From Algisphaera agarilytica (GTDB taxonomy: Bacteria; Planctomycetota; Phycisphaerae; Phycisphaerales; Phycisphaeraceae): a stretch of 64,000 nucleotides of DNA. The position numbers and the translations under genes are program-made. Below the pieces are notes generated by a model. It made no database searches. It was not told where the DNA came from and saw only the letters and a list, made by a program, of their open reading frames with translations. Below are positions 26,027 to 38,675 of the stretch, in pieces; the stretch's first letter is position 1, and the number at the start of each line of letters is the position of its first letter. The stretch is taken from the NCBI RefSeq assembly GCF_014207595.1, contig NZ_JACHGY010000001.1:3814212-3878211 (forward strand), written 5' to 3'.

Positions 26027-29000
26027 CTAGGGCGTGGGAGCGGGTTGGGTGGGCTCGTCGGTTTCGGCGGGCTTCGTGCCGGGGATCAACGCGATCTCGC
26101 CGCGCCCCGCCACCAGCAGGTGGTCCCGGAGCAGCTCAACGGTGGTCAGCGCCCCGGCGTTGCCCAGGTTGGTCAGCATGGTCTGGGCGATCAGCCTTCC
26201 ATTGGACCGGTCGAACGCCGAGAGCCGCATGCCCGGCGGGCCTTCGGGGCCACGATATTGCTCGAACGCGAAGACGTGCCGCTCGCCAACCCGGTGCGAG
26301 ACCAGTTGCTTGGGCAAACTGGCCAGGCTGTCCTGCCAGCGGACGTTCAGGTCGGCATCCAAAGCAAACAACGCCTCGGGCGACAGGCTGTAGAGCATCT
26401 GGTCCCGGCCGAGCGTCACGCCACCGGTGGTGGTGCGATTCAACAGGTTAGGCGTCTGACGCTGGACCACCCCGAGTTCCAGATCAATCGACAGGAGCCT
26501 GATCCGGTCGTTGATGAAGACGCGGTCTCCGGCGGGCATGAGCGTGGGGGTGCCGTTGAACGGCGGCATGTCCAACCGCCAACGCAGCCCGCCGTCCCGC
26601 CGGTCGTAGCGCATCATCTGGTTGCGTGAGAACAGCACCGCGTCGCCGTCCTCCGAAAACATCAGGTCAGACGAGGGCTCCTGGTTTTCGATCGGCGGGA
26701 ACCGCATCCGTCCCGTCGCCAGATCGATCAACAGGAAACGCCCCGACTGCGCCTCGGTGCCCGGGGAAACCGTGCCCAGCACCGCCAGCACATCGTCCCG
26801 GACCCGGGCGAGCGAAACCACATCGATCGGCAACGCCGACTGCCACAGCACCAGCCCGCTCGACCGGTCCAAACCAAACGCCCGGCCCCGCGCATCGATC
26901 ACGGTCACCACCGCTTCCCCGGCCAACACATGCGGCGGTGTCTGGCCCAGGTTTCCGGGGTTACCCAAGCGTTCACGCGGATTCTGATTCGCGTTGATCG
27001 GCCCAAAGTCGGCCTGAATCACCGACAGCAAACCGCCCGCGTTGGCCTGCCGCGACTTGGCCAGCCCGCCCTCGCCGAGGTCTTCCAGCAGCGGCATGAC
27101 TTGGATCGGGTTCCACAAGTTTTCGCCGTTGGACGCACTCAACGCCACGAGCTGCTGGGCCTGGGGTTGCCAGAGCACCAGGTTGTCCACGCCTTGATCA
27201 ATCAGCCGCCACGACTTGGTGTACTGCGGGGTCTCCCAACGGTGTTGATGGGTCTCGGTGTCGTAAAACGTCAGCTGTGACGCGGGGCCGAACAGCGAGC
27301 GATCGTTGCCGCTGATGTAGAGCACGCCCTGCGAGCGGTCGGGCGGGTTCTCGGGATCGGCCGGGGGAAACAGCTCACCCTTGAACCGCAGGGTCTCGCC
27401 GAACGGCGGGGTCAACGAGGCACGCGGCGAACGGATCTGGGGCAGGTCACGCACCTGGGCCAGCCAGCCCTGCGCGTCAACAGGAAGGCCCGCCTGCATC
27501 GGCATCAGCGCCGGGTGGTCACGCTGAACCTGCTCCAGCCACAGCACCGCCGACTCGGGCTTGCCCGTGGCCAGGTAGTACTCGGTGAGGGCACCCGCGG
27601 CACGGCTACGCAGGTCGTCGTTGTCGGCCAGCTGAAACGCACGGCGGTACTGCGTGATCGCCCCAAGGTGACGATCGGTTTGCGCTTGGCGTTGGGCCGC
27701 CGCGAAGACGGCTTCTGCGGAAACGCGGGCCAACGGGTAACGCCGGGCCAGGTCCAGCAGGGCCTGCACGTCCGCGTTGGGACTCGCGAGCAGGTTGCTC
27801 AACTCGCGTTCGGCCTGTTGATCGAATCGTGCGTAGAAGTCCGTGTTCCCGCTTTCCCCCAACCGAAGCAAGCGCAGCCGCGCCGCGATGTCGCCCCGGC
27901 GGGTCGTCTGCCCACGGACCAAAGACTCGGCCGCCTGCTGCGGGTCGAGCAGGATCGCCTGATAGAAATCCACGGCCTCGTCGAGCCGTTCGAGTTTCAC
28001 CAGGTAATCGCCCCGAGCCAGGTTGTACGCCAATAGTTCCGAAGGGGTCTCGGTGGTAATCGCCAGACGATCGAATAGACGCTCGGCGACCGTGGCGTCG
28101 ATGGCCGGCTCACGCTCGGTCAGGTTCAACAACTCGCTGAAGACCTTTTGGCGGTCGGCCTGCCAGGCCTGCGGGTCTTTCTCCCGTCGGTCGATGTCGA
28201 ACGACAACGCCTGGAGCGTACGATCGACGCCCTCGTTGATCGCTTCGGTCTGATCCGCGTTGATCGCCAGCATGGCCATGTTCAACCCGGGCTCGGGCGA
28301 GGTGGGTTGGTCTTCGGAACGCTGACGCAGGGTGTCGTAAGCGACCGACCACTCCAGGAAACCCGCCAGACGCCGGCCGGAGGTGACCACCCAGACATCG
28401 TCCGTCGCGAGTACGCCCCCGGTCCAAGGCAGCTCGATACGCTCGGTCTGTTGACCGGTTTCCAGGTCGATGAACTGCAGCCCCGTGGTCTCACGCGCCA
28501 CCATGGCCACGCCCTGCCACAGCGAAACACGCGGGGTGATGCCCTCGACGTTGCGCGGCGTGATCGGCGTGGTCCACCGCGGCTCCAGCGTTTGGCCGTC
28601 CAGCCGAGCCAGCTGCGGGCCGATGACCAGCACGTCGCCGTCACTCAGCGGCGCGAACTCGTAAGCATTGGCCAACGGCGACTGGGAGTTGAATTCTTCG
28701 AGGATCTCGCCGGTGTCGGGGGCCAGGAGCATCCCCCGGGCCGAGTTGATCCGCATCGGCATGATCAGCCCCGCCTCACTACGGACCGGACGCGACGCCT
28801 CGGAGAAGGGGATCGAGATGATTTGCTGCCCGCGGGCGTTGGCCTGCTGCTCCAGCAGCACCCGAACCCAGCGGATACTGCCCGATCGCGCATCGACCGA
28901 GGCCGCCGCGCCGAGGTTGTCGCACAGGTAGATGATGTCGTTGTCGATCGACATCGAGGACATCGGCGGGAGCGCGTTGCGGCTGTTGGGCCCGGAGGTG

Positions 29001-30334
29001 CTGGCCAGGTGTCGGCGCCACCGCAAATCCCCGGTCACCGCATCCACTGCAAACAGATACGAGTCCTGGAAGCTCGACGCCTGGCTCCGCCGGGCCATAA
29101 CGATGACCTGATCGCCGCACGACACCGGCGTGCCGTGAAACGCGGCACGCTCGAGGGTGGGGTCCAGCTCGCCGGGGGTCACCGACCAGCGGAGCTCGCC
29201 GGTGTTGCGATCGAGGCTGACCAGTTCGGTCGGATCGATCACCTGACGCCGGTGCCGCCCCTGCCAGGGCACCGCAAAGCCGAGGATGGCGTAGACATTC
29301 TCGCCGTGGACCAACGCCTCGCGTCGATCCTGCACAACACGGCCGGCACCGAACCCGGAGTTGAACGTGTTGTTGGGTCGCGCCTCTTCGTCGCCGTAGA
29401 GATGCGACCAGCGGAGACGGCCCGACACCCGGTCGATCGCATAGACCCGCTGGTTGTCGTTGATCAGGATCAGCGTCCCCGCCGCGACCGGCCGAAGCTC
29501 CACCGACTCGCCCGCGGCGTTCTGCGCTACGCGCGGTTGCGCCACGACCTTGTTGCCCAGCGATGATTCGATCCCGACCTGCCACAACGGACGCTGCATC
29601 GGTACGGAGGGCACCCGCGCGGGCTCATCGGCCGCCGCGTCGCCCTGCGGCAGATTCGACAGCGTGCGCGTCAACGAGGCCACCGCCGTGGCATCGCCAG
29701 ATTCAGCCAATGCGGCGAGCGCCGCGTCACGGGCGGCCGAGTCCTGCTGCAACGCCGCGGACCAGGCCAGCAGTTCGAAGTACCGAGCATCCGCCGCCGA
29801 TCGGTCGGGGTGGGTCTCGGCGAGCAGCAGCATCGCCGCGGCCCCGTCGCCATCGCCGCGCTCCAGCTGTAATCCCGTCAGCAGGAAAGCCGCTTCCAGC
29901 CCCGCCGGGGTGAGCGGGTAGCTTTCGAGCAACGCCATGACCCGGGCTTCGCGCTGGTCGCTTTCGCCCGCAAGTGCGTCCTGCAAGGCACGCTCCGCCA
30001 CGGCAGAGAAACGCCGCCGGTAAGCGCTGAGCAACGCCTCGTCCCCGGCCAAACGCTGCCGGACCCAGCGGTGGGCATCGGTGTACCCGGTCTCGTCGAT
30101 GGGCATCAGCTTGCCGGGGTATTCGTCGACGATGTCCTGGAGTTTCTGGGCCGCTTCCCCCAAACGCCCCTGGGCCTGGAGGTCCGCCGCTTCGTCCGCC
30201 AATTGCAGGGCGGCGGGCGAGTCTTCGAGGTAAACCGCCGCTAGAGCCGGCTGGGGCAAGCCCACGAGAATGAGCCCAGCGAGCAGCCCGGCCAACCCCT
30301 GCGATCTCAGCCACCAGCACTTCGTTGACGCCAT
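26027..30334 (-). CDS. Large secreted PQQ-like beta-propeller protein with TPR region
   Basis: This 1435-residue protein has a signal peptide (about 1-31, ending PALAA). A helical, TPR-like N-terminal region follows (about 35-250), then a first propeller with BamB/PQQ-type repeats such as AIDRVSGRLRWSHLYG and SLDRNTGELRWSV. A second helical section lies around 690-960 (ARGDYLVKLERLDEAVDFYQ and similar), and then a second propeller with repeats like GLDRSSGLVLWQS. It lacks the catalytic features of a quinoprotein dehydrogenase, so it is probably a binding or scaffold protein outside the cytoplasm. I chose the ATG that gives a clean signal peptide. It is divergent from asd. Confidence 0.8.
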   Translation of the reverse strand: MASTKCWWLRSQGLAGLLAGLILVGLPQPALAAVYLEDSPAALQLADEAADLQAQGRLGEAAQKLQDIVDEYPGKLMPIDETGYTDAHRWVRQRLAGDEALLSAYRRRFSAVAERALQDALAGESDQREARVMALLESYPLTPAGLEAAFLLTGLQLERGDGDGAAAMLLLAETHPDRSAADARYFELLAWSAALQQDSAARDAALAALAESGDATAVASLTRTLSNLPQGDAAADEPARVPSVPMQRPLWQVGIESSLGNKVVAQPRVAQNAAGESVELRPVAAGTLILINDNQRVYAIDRVSGRLRWSHLYGDEEARPNNTFNSGFGAGRVVQDRREALVHGENVYAILGFAVPWQGRHRRQVIDPTELVSLDRNTGELRWSVTPGELDPTLERAAFHGTPVSCGDQVIVMARRSQASSFQDSYLFAVDAVTGDLRWRRHLASTSGPNSRNALPPMSSMSIDNDIIYLCDNLGAAASVDARSGSIRWVRVLLEQQANARGQQIISIPFSEASRPVRSEAGLIMPMRINSARGMLLAPDTGEILEEFNSQSPLANAYEFAPLSDGDVLVIGPQLARLDGQTLEPRWTTPITPRNVEGITPRVSLWQGVAMVARETTGLQFIDLETGQQTERIELPWTGGVLATDDVWVVTSGRRLAGFLEWSVAYDTLRQRSEDQPTSPEPGLNMAMLAINADQTEAINEGVDRTLQALSFDIDRREKDPQAWQADRQKVFSELLNLTEREPAIDATVAERLFDRLAITTETPSELLAYNLARGDYLVKLERLDEAVDFYQAILLDPQQAAESLVRGQTTRRGDIAARLRLLRLGESGNTDFYARFDQQAERELSNLLASPNADVQALLDLARRYPLARVSAEAVFAAAQRQAQTDRHLGAITQYRRAFQLADNDDLRSRAAGALTEYYLATGKPESAVLWLEQVQRDHPALMPMQAGLPVDAQGWLAQVRDLPQIRSPRASLTPPFGETLRFKGELFPPADPENPPDRSQGVLYISGNDRSLFGPASQLTFYDTETHQHRWETPQYTKSWRLIDQGVDNLVLWQPQAQQLVALSASNGENLWNPIQVMPLLEDLGEGGLAKSRQANAGGLLSVIQADFGPINANQNPRERLGNPGNLGQTPPHVLAGEAVVTVIDARGRAFGLDRSSGLVLWQSALPIDVVSLARVRDDVLAVLGTVSPGTEAQSGRFLLIDLATGRMRFPPIENQEPSSDLMFSEDGDAVLFSRNQMMRYDRRDGGLRWRLDMPPFNGTPTLMPAGDRVFINDRIRLLSIDLELGVVQRQTPNLLNRTTTGGVTLGRDQMLYSLSPEALFALDADLNVRWQDSLASLPKQLVSHRVGERHVFAFEQYRGPEGPPGMRLSAFDRSNGRLIAQTMLTNLGNAGALTTVELLRDHLLVAGRGEIALIPGTKPAETDEPTQPAPTP

Positions 30335-30435
30335 ACCCGATTGTAGCCGAGCTCGGGGGAAACAGGAGCCACGTTTGCTATGATGTGCGATTCTCATCAA
30401 CCGCGGCCGAAGCCGCCCCGATTTTGGAATCGACC

Positions 30436-31527
30436 ATGCCCGCCTCTTCCCCCGCATCGTCCGTCTCGTCGTCTTCCCGTCAGTCCGCGCCCCACGTCGC
30501 CATCGTCGGCGCTACCGGGGCCGTCGGCGAAGAGTTCCTCCGCGTCCTCAAGCAGCGCAACTTCCCCATCGGCAAGCTCACCCTGCTCGCCAGCGCCCGT
30601 AGCGCGGGCAAGACCCTCAAATTCGGCGACGACGAGATCACCTGCGAAGAGCTCACCGAAGACAGCTTCAAGGGCGTCGACCTGGCCCTCTTCTCGGCGG
30701 GCGGCTCGATCAGCAAGAAGCTCGGCCCCGCCGCGGTCGACGCGGGTGCGGTCGTCGTGGACAACTCCTCGGCCTTCCGCATGACCCAGGGCGTGCCCCT
30801 GGTCGTGCCCGAAGTGAACCCCGGCGCGATCGCCGAGGCCAACATCGGCCTGGGCAGCGACAACGTCGCGGGCATCATCGCCAACCCCAACTGCTCGACC
30901 ATCATCATGCTCGTCGCGATCAACCCGCTGCACCAGGCCGTGCCCGTGAAACGCATGATCGTCAGCACCTACCAGGCCGCCAGCGGCGCGGGTGCCGCGG
31001 CGATGCGCGAACTCGAACAACAGACCCGCGAAGCCCTCGAAGGCGAAGTCACCACCAAGGACATCTTCCCCTTCCAGTACGCCTTCAACCTCTTCAGCCA
31101 CAACTCCCCGATGCAGCCCAACGGCTACAACCAGGAAGAGTTGAAGATGGTCCACGAGACCCACAAAATCCTCGGCCAGGTCGAAGACGCCGACAAGATG
31201 GCGGTCAGCGCGACCTGCATCCGCGTGCCGGTCATGCGGGCCCACGCCGAGAGCATCAACCTGACCTTCGACGGCACGATGACCGAAGACCAGGCCCGCG
31301 ACCTCATCGCCGCGGCCCCCGGCGTCTCGCTCATCGACGACCGCGACAACAACCGCTTCCCCACCCCGCTGGATGCTCAGCACCAGGACGACTGCTACGT
31401 CGGCCGCATCCGCCGCGACCTCTCGCAACCCGAAGGCGTGGGCCTGGACCTGTTCGTCTGCGGCGACCAGGTCCGCAAGGGCGCCGCCCTCAACGCGGTC
31501 CAGATCGCGGAACTGCTGGTGAAATAG
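30436..31527 (+). CDS. asd: Aspartate-semialdehyde dehydrogenase
   Basis: This 363-residue NADP enzyme makes aspartate semialdehyde for lysine/diaminopimelate, threonine and methionine synthesis. The nucleotide loop GATGAVG is at 25-31, VDNSSAFRM lies near 110, the catalytic Cys153 is in ANPNCST, and an active-site QAASGAGAAAM segment follows. The first 18 residues are Ser-rich and precede the conserved fold. Starting there places a GGAA site eight bases upstream and leaves about 100 bases for the divergent promoters. An upstream start would overlap the propeller gene's start. Confidence 0.96.
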   Translation: MPASSPASSVSSSSRQSAPHVAIVGATGAVGEEFLRVLKQRNFPIGKLTLLASARSAGKTLKFGDDEITCEELTEDSFKGVDLALFSAGGSISKKLGPAAVDAGAVVVDNSSAFRMTQGVPLVVPEVNPGAIAEANIGLGSDNVAGIIANPNCSTIIMLVAINPLHQAVPVKRMIVSTYQAASGAGAAAMRELEQQTREALEGEVTTKDIFPFQYAFNLFSHNSPMQPNGYNQEELKMVHETHKILGQVEDADKMAVSATCIRVPVMRAHAESINLTFDGTMTEDQARDLIAAAPGVSLIDDRDNNRFPTPLDAQHQDDCYVGRIRRDLSQPEGVGLDLFVCGDQVRKGAALNAVQIAELLVK

Positions 31528-31584
31528 CGATCCGACCCGGCAACATCCCCACGGCTGCAACATGGTCAGCCGTATGATGGGGCC

Positions 31585-32883
31585 ATGAAGAAGCGCTACA
31601 AATTCGTGCTGATCCCGTTGGCCGTGCTGACGCTGCTGCTTGTGGCCAGCGCGTTGGTTGTTGATTGGCACGGCAAGCGGACGCTGGAGCGGAGCGTCGA
31701 CGCGGTCGTGGCGGACGGCGGCTTCCGGGACTTCTCGGGATTTGCCCGGCCTGAGCTCGCGGACGACCAAAACGCCGCCACAGCGTGGCTCAAAGCCGCG
31801 GCTTTGGCTTGGGGTGAAACGGGTCACAACCGGAACGGTGAACTCACTGCCGAGCAAGAGGCGTTGAGTAAACCGCAATACGCCGATCTCGAATTGCTCG
31901 CCGCAGCGATCGACGCCCGGCAACAAGCCGTCGATAAAGCCTGGGAGGCGGCAGATCGTTCAGCGGTGCATTGGCCGATCGACTACAACGACCCCATATC
32001 TTGGATCGACAACGAATACATCGGCCAGACCCGCCTGGTTGGCCGTTTTCTGTCTGCCGACGCACGCGTCGCGCTTAGTCGGGGGGATTACGTTAGGGCC
32101 GAGCAAAGCCTTCTGGCGATCCTCGCGCTGTCGGACGATGTGTCTGTTCCACCGGCCCTGATCAACAGCATGGTCTCGATTTCGCTCGACGCTTTGGCGA
32201 TGAATGTGATCGAAGACAACGACGCCAACCTGAGCCGAGACCTCCCTACCCTGCGTGAGGCCCTCAGCACCAGGCCTTATCGATCATTGATCGCGGATGC
32301 ACTTAGAGGCGAAATACCCTTCGGCCTGGCTTACATGCATTCCAACGACACGGAAATCGCTTATCTAGGCCGCTGGCCCGTTCGGCTGTGGACCCAATAC
32401 GACATGGCGAACTACGTTGAGGTTTTGCATCAGTTCGGAGCACTAACCGAACAGCCGTATGCAGAAGCCCAGAGTTCTTTGGCGGCGCTAGACGAGCCCC
32501 GCGGCTTTCCGTATGTGCTCTCGGGCATCATGCTTCCTGCAGGCAAGGCCGCAGCCCAGACCGCAAATCATGTTGAGCTCCAGCGCGACCTCTTACTGCT
32601 ATCCGATCAGATCCGGCAGACACCGGTGTCGCAGCGGATCGATCGGTGGGGCGGTGAACGCGAACTCCCTGTCGATCTTTTAACCGGCCATCCGGTGCGT
32701 GTGTGGCTAGCCGAGGACAGGGGGATTGTTGTTTGGAGCACTGCGGCGGAAGCGTCTGACTACGGCCCGAGGCGTTTCTCGCTGGTCTGCCAAACCAAAA
32801 CCGATTCCTTACCACCCGAACTCGAAGCGTACCAGCAAGAATGGAAAGATTATTCTCCACGCGCACAACGAAAAGTAGACTGA
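31585..32883 (+). CDS. Membrane-anchored hypothetical protein, paralogue A
   Basis: This 432-residue protein has a short basic N-terminus and one membrane helix at about residues 7-27, with the rest predicted outside the cytoplasm and mainly helical. Shared landmarks with the next gene are an N-terminal GFRDFSGFARPELADDQNAA region, the block LQRDLLLLSDQI near residue 333, LLTGHPVRVWLAE...GIVVWS near 365-385, and SLPPELEAYQ near the end. I recognise no named family. Two paralogues in tandem suggest local duplication. They follow asd but are unlikely to share its role. Confidence 0.75.
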   Translation: MKKRYKFVLIPLAVLTLLLVASALVVDWHGKRTLERSVDAVVADGGFRDFSGFARPELADDQNAATAWLKAAALAWGETGHNRNGELTAEQEALSKPQYADLELLAAAIDARQQAVDKAWEAADRSAVHWPIDYNDPISWIDNEYIGQTRLVGRFLSADARVALSRGDYVRAEQSLLAILALSDDVSVPPALINSMVSISLDALAMNVIEDNDANLSRDLPTLREALSTRPYRSLIADALRGEIPFGLAYMHSNDTEIAYLGRWPVRLWTQYDMANYVEVLHQFGALTEQPYAEAQSSLAALDEPRGFPYVLSGIMLPAGKAAAQTANHVELQRDLLLLSDQIRQTPVSQRIDRWGGERELPVDLLTGHPVRVWLAEDRGIVVWSTAAEASDYGPRRFSLVCQTKTDSLPPELEAYQQEWKDYSPRAQRKVD

Positions 32884-32942
32884 TCGCACTGCGCCAACCG
32901 TGAGTCGAACGCCACAACATCCGTGATCCTGCAGGAGCACAC

Positions 32943-34301
32943 ATGAAGACACGATACAAGCTGGCGATCGCGGCTTTTATGGTGACGATTGGGTTTATCG
33001 CCGCGTGCGCCTGGCTGATCGATTTCAGCGGCCGCAAGCAGTTCAACGAGGCCTACGCCCAGATCGAGGCCTTGGGCGGGGTCGTGGATTTCTCGACTTA
33101 CGGCGAGCCGCGGGTTCCGAATGAAGAAAACGCGGCGTTGCTGTGGGTCGAGGCGGCCGAGCTATTGGAAAAGATCGACGAAGCCTCGCCGGTCGCGACG
33201 GCGGAGAATTCGGAATCGACGGAGGAAGTCGATCCTTACGGTTTCGGGGGATACGGAGACAACTACGGCGACTGGGGAGACACCCAGCCCGAGGTTCTCG
33301 CTATCGAAGACCCCTTCACGGCAGACCCGGAAGTGCTCGCCGCCGCGATTGCGGCGAGGCAAAAAGTATTGGACATCGCGTTGCAGGCCTCAACATTGAC
33401 AAAGTGCCAGTGGGAACTTGACTACGACGCCAAGAATATGATTCTTGTTTTGCTGCCTCACCTGGGGCAATGCCGTGCTGTCGCGAGGCTGCTGATCGCG
33501 GATGCATATTTCGCCGCTAAATCAGACGATTGGAAGCGTGCCGACGAAAACCTGACCGTGGCTTTGCGCCTAGCGGAGCATGCCGGCGAGCCGCCTTTTT
33601 TGATCAATGTTTTGGTTCGACAGTCAATCGATTTATTGGTTATCCAAGCGATCAAGGCCATCGGCTTGCCGCAAGCGTCGCAACTCGAATCAACGCTATC
33701 TATCCTGGAAACCCGCCAATACCGCGAGCAGATCAGCCGAGGCATTCTCGGGGAGTCACCGCTTTACGCCCACAGTGTGTTTACCGGGCCGGAGATGGAA
33801 GACTTCTCGAGTGGTATGCCCGAGGAGCGGTGGACGCGGCTGTGGCGGAACCAAGACCGGGCCTTTCTTCTCAGGGGCCTTGTCCAGGCTTCACAGCTGG
33901 CCAAACAACCCTATTACGAGGTGGCCGGCAAGTTTGAAAGCCTTGAAGACGTGGAGATACCGATGGTCTTCACGATCGCAAATCATTTCATGTATTCGTT
34001 TTCGTCACCGGTGAGAAATGCCGCAACCGTCGAGGAGCAACGCGACCTGCTCTTCTGGGCCCTACGAATCCACAGCAGCGCAGATCACTCAAGTATTGAA
34101 TCCGAGCCACCGATCGGCGTACTCACCGGAAAACCCATGAAGCGATGGCACCCCGAAGAGGGCGGTTTCGTCGTTTGGAGTGTATCTGCCGAGTCGCCAG
34201 AAGAAAGCGTGTCCCGTGAGAATCTGGTCTTACGGGTCAACACCTCCGAGCTCCCGCCGGAGCTGGAGCCGTATGCGGATGATTTGAACTCAGAAGAGTA
34301 A
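32943..34301 (+). CDS. Membrane-anchored hypothetical protein, paralogue B
   Basis: This 452-residue protein has an N-terminal membrane helix (about 8-27) ending in LIDFSGRKQFNEAYA, which mirrors the first paralogue. Homologous landmarks are EEQRDLLFWALRIH, GVLTGKPMKRWHPEEGGFVVWS and ELPPELEPYADD. It differs by a Glu/Tyr/Gly-rich insert near residues 88-120 (YGFGGYGDNYGDWGD). Function is unknown. An exported role is likely from the anchor. It ends three bases before the convergent HDOD-GGDEF gene. Confidence 0.75.
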   Translation: MKTRYKLAIAAFMVTIGFIAACAWLIDFSGRKQFNEAYAQIEALGGVVDFSTYGEPRVPNEENAALLWVEAAELLEKIDEASPVATAENSESTEEVDPYGFGGYGDNYGDWGDTQPEVLAIEDPFTADPEVLAAAIAARQKVLDIALQASTLTKCQWELDYDAKNMILVLLPHLGQCRAVARLLIADAYFAAKSDDWKRADENLTVALRLAEHAGEPPFLINVLVRQSIDLLVIQAIKAIGLPQASQLESTLSILETRQYREQISRGILGESPLYAHSVFTGPEMEDFSSGMPEERWTRLWRNQDRAFLLRGLVQASQLAKQPYYEVAGKFESLEDVEIPMVFTIANHFMYSFSSPVRNAATVEEQRDLLFWALRIHSSADHSSIESEPPIGVLTGKPMKRWHPEEGGFVVWSVSAESPEESVSRENLVLRVNTSELPPELEPYADDLNSEE

Positions 34302-34304
34302 GCC

Positions 34305-35822
34305 CTACGCCGCGGCTTTCTTGCGGGGCGTGAAGACGCGGACGCAGTTGCGGCCGCCTTCCTTCGCGGCGTAGACGCCCATGTCGCTGGCCTTGATCAT
34401 GACCTCGGCGCTGTTGAAGGTTTCGCCTTCGTGACAGGCGACGCCGATGGAGCAGGTCACGCCCAGCACGGTGCCGTCGTCTTTGGTGATCTTGCAATCC
34501 GCTTCGACGGTTGCGCGGATGTGCTCGGCGAACTTGGCGCCTTCCAGGCGCGAGGTGCTCGGGCAGATGATCGAGTATTCCTCGCCGCCGTAGCGGAAGA
34601 CACGGCCCTGGTCGCCGGTGGCGGCCTCGAGGACCTGGGCGAACTTGACCAGCACCTCGTCGCCGACGGCGTGGCCGTGCGTGTCGTTGAAGACCTTGAA
34701 CTTGTCGATGTCCATGAACAGGATGGTCAGCGGGGCGTCGCCGGTCGTGGCCTGGAACTGCTCTTCGACGTATTCGTCGAACGCCCGGCGGTTGGCGCTG
34801 CCGGTGAGCTGGTCGGTGTAGGCCTTGTCTTCGAGCTTCTGGTTCTGTTCCTGCAGGTTCGCGGCTTGCTCCTGGAGCTGGCTCGATTCCTGGTGGGCCT
34901 GCATGGTGAGGTTGAGCAGGGCCTCGTTGGCCGAGGCGAGGATGTCGTCGGCGTTGCCCAGCCCGCCGGTGGGCAGGTCGAACAGGCGTTGCATCTCTTT
35001 GGTGAGCTTGTGGATGTCCTTGAGCAGCGTCTCGCATTCCTCGGCGGGGATATTGCACCACTCCTGGGCCTTGGCTCGGTAGTTTTCGAGCGCGGCCCCC
35101 GACTCTTCCTCGGGCAGCACGAACACATCCGCCACCAGGTTGCCCAGCGCCACGCACTGCACCACCGGGCGGGTGTCGATTTCCGAAGCGTCGGGGTCGT
35201 GGTGGAAACGGATCGCGCTGGAAAGCAGCTTGGGCAGGCTCCACGACTCGGCGAGCTTGGCGCCGACCTCGGGGTGGGGCAGGTCGAGTTGCTCGCGTTC
35301 CAGATCTTGCAGTTTGGCGTGCGACGTGCCGGCCTTGGCGATGAGGATGTTGTACTCGTTGCCCAGGGTCTGGTTCATGGTCAGCATGCCCAGGTCCTGG
35401 AGCAGGCCGCCGAGGAAGGCTTCTTCTTGCTGAACCACTCCGGCCTTCTGAGCCAGGGCTTTTGAGGCGGTCGCGGTGAAGAGCGAACGCTTCCAGAATT
35501 CCATGTGATCGAAGCCGTCGCCGCCCTGGTCGGCCAGGTTGTTCACGAGGCTGAAACCCAGGGCGAGCGTCTTGACGCTGTTGAGCCCGAGCACAACCAA
35601 CGCGTGGCTGATCGTGGAGATCGAGTACGCCTGGCCGTAGAAGCTGGAGTTAACGGTTTTGAGGATTTTGCTGGACAGCGCCGGGTCCATCTTGATGGTG
35701 TCGGCGATCTGCTTGATGTCCACGTTCTTCTGCTGGACCAGGTCGATCACCTCCAGGGCGATCGTGGGCAGGCTGGGAAGACGGGGGGACTGAAGGACGC
35801 GTTCGAGAAGCTGCTCGTTCAT
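34305..35822 (-). CDS. HDOD-domain diguanylate cyclase (GGEEY)
   Basis: This 505-residue signalling protein has an HDOD domain at about 1-260 (LPSLPTIALEVIDLVQQ, then the helical core), a Gln/Glu-rich coiled coil at about 300-335, and a GGDEF domain at about 335-500. The GGDEF domain has TDQLTGSANRRAFDE, the metal-binding FMDIDKFKVFND (369-380) and an active-site loop reading GGEEY at 412-416. Tyr replaces the usual Phe, so cyclase activity is likely but not certain. No RxxD inhibitory site precedes the loop. It should produce c-di-GMP in response to an unknown input. The PilZ protein encoded near 24 kb is a candidate receptor. Confidence 0.9.
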   Translation of the reverse strand: MNEQLLERVLQSPRLPSLPTIALEVIDLVQQKNVDIKQIADTIKMDPALSSKILKTVNSSFYGQAYSISTISHALVVLGLNSVKTLALGFSLVNNLADQGGDGFDHMEFWKRSLFTATASKALAQKAGVVQQEEAFLGGLLQDLGMLTMNQTLGNEYNILIAKAGTSHAKLQDLEREQLDLPHPEVGAKLAESWSLPKLLSSAIRFHHDPDASEIDTRPVVQCVALGNLVADVFVLPEEESGAALENYRAKAQEWCNIPAEECETLLKDIHKLTKEMQRLFDLPTGGLGNADDILASANEALLNLTMQAHQESSQLQEQAANLQEQNQKLEDKAYTDQLTGSANRRAFDEYVEEQFQATTGDAPLTILFMDIDKFKVFNDTHGHAVGDEVLVKFAQVLEAATGDQGRVFRYGGEEYSIICPSTSRLEGAKFAEHIRATVEADCKITKDDGTVLGVTCSIGVACHEGETFNSAEVMIKASDMGVYAAKEGGRNCVRVFTPRKKAAA

Positions 35823-36017
35823 GCCTGATGCTTACATTCCCCCCGGGGACCGACCCCATGTATACCGCGGCGAAACTCCTCCGCATGCGGCGATAGCGAG
35901 TAGCTAAACCCCTTTGAAAGGCCCAGCCGGTGCTATGCTTTATTGATTTCGGGCATCCCCGCCGATGACTTGAACGTTTTCCGAAGTCTCACGCCCTGCT
36001 AATGATCTTCAGCACCA

Positions 36018-36048
36018 CGAAAAAACCCGCCATTATCGGCGGGCTTTT
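36018..36048 (-). terminator. Terminator of clpC
   Basis: Read on the minus strand, CCCGCC and GGCGGG form a stem with a six-base loop, followed by six T residues, about 45 bases after the clpC stop. On the plus strand it is also followed by T residues, so it could act in both directions. The rest of the 273-base gap between clpC and the HDOD gene holds no gene I can see. Confidence 0.85.
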
Positions 36049-36095
36049 TCCAGTTTGTGATTCGTTGACCGATTACGGCCGGGGGAAGCCGCGGC

Positions 36096-38675
<2,580 letters not shown>

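Noticed and set aside
24564-26030. Plus-strand open frame opposite glyA
   Set aside because: Shadow of glyA with biased composition.
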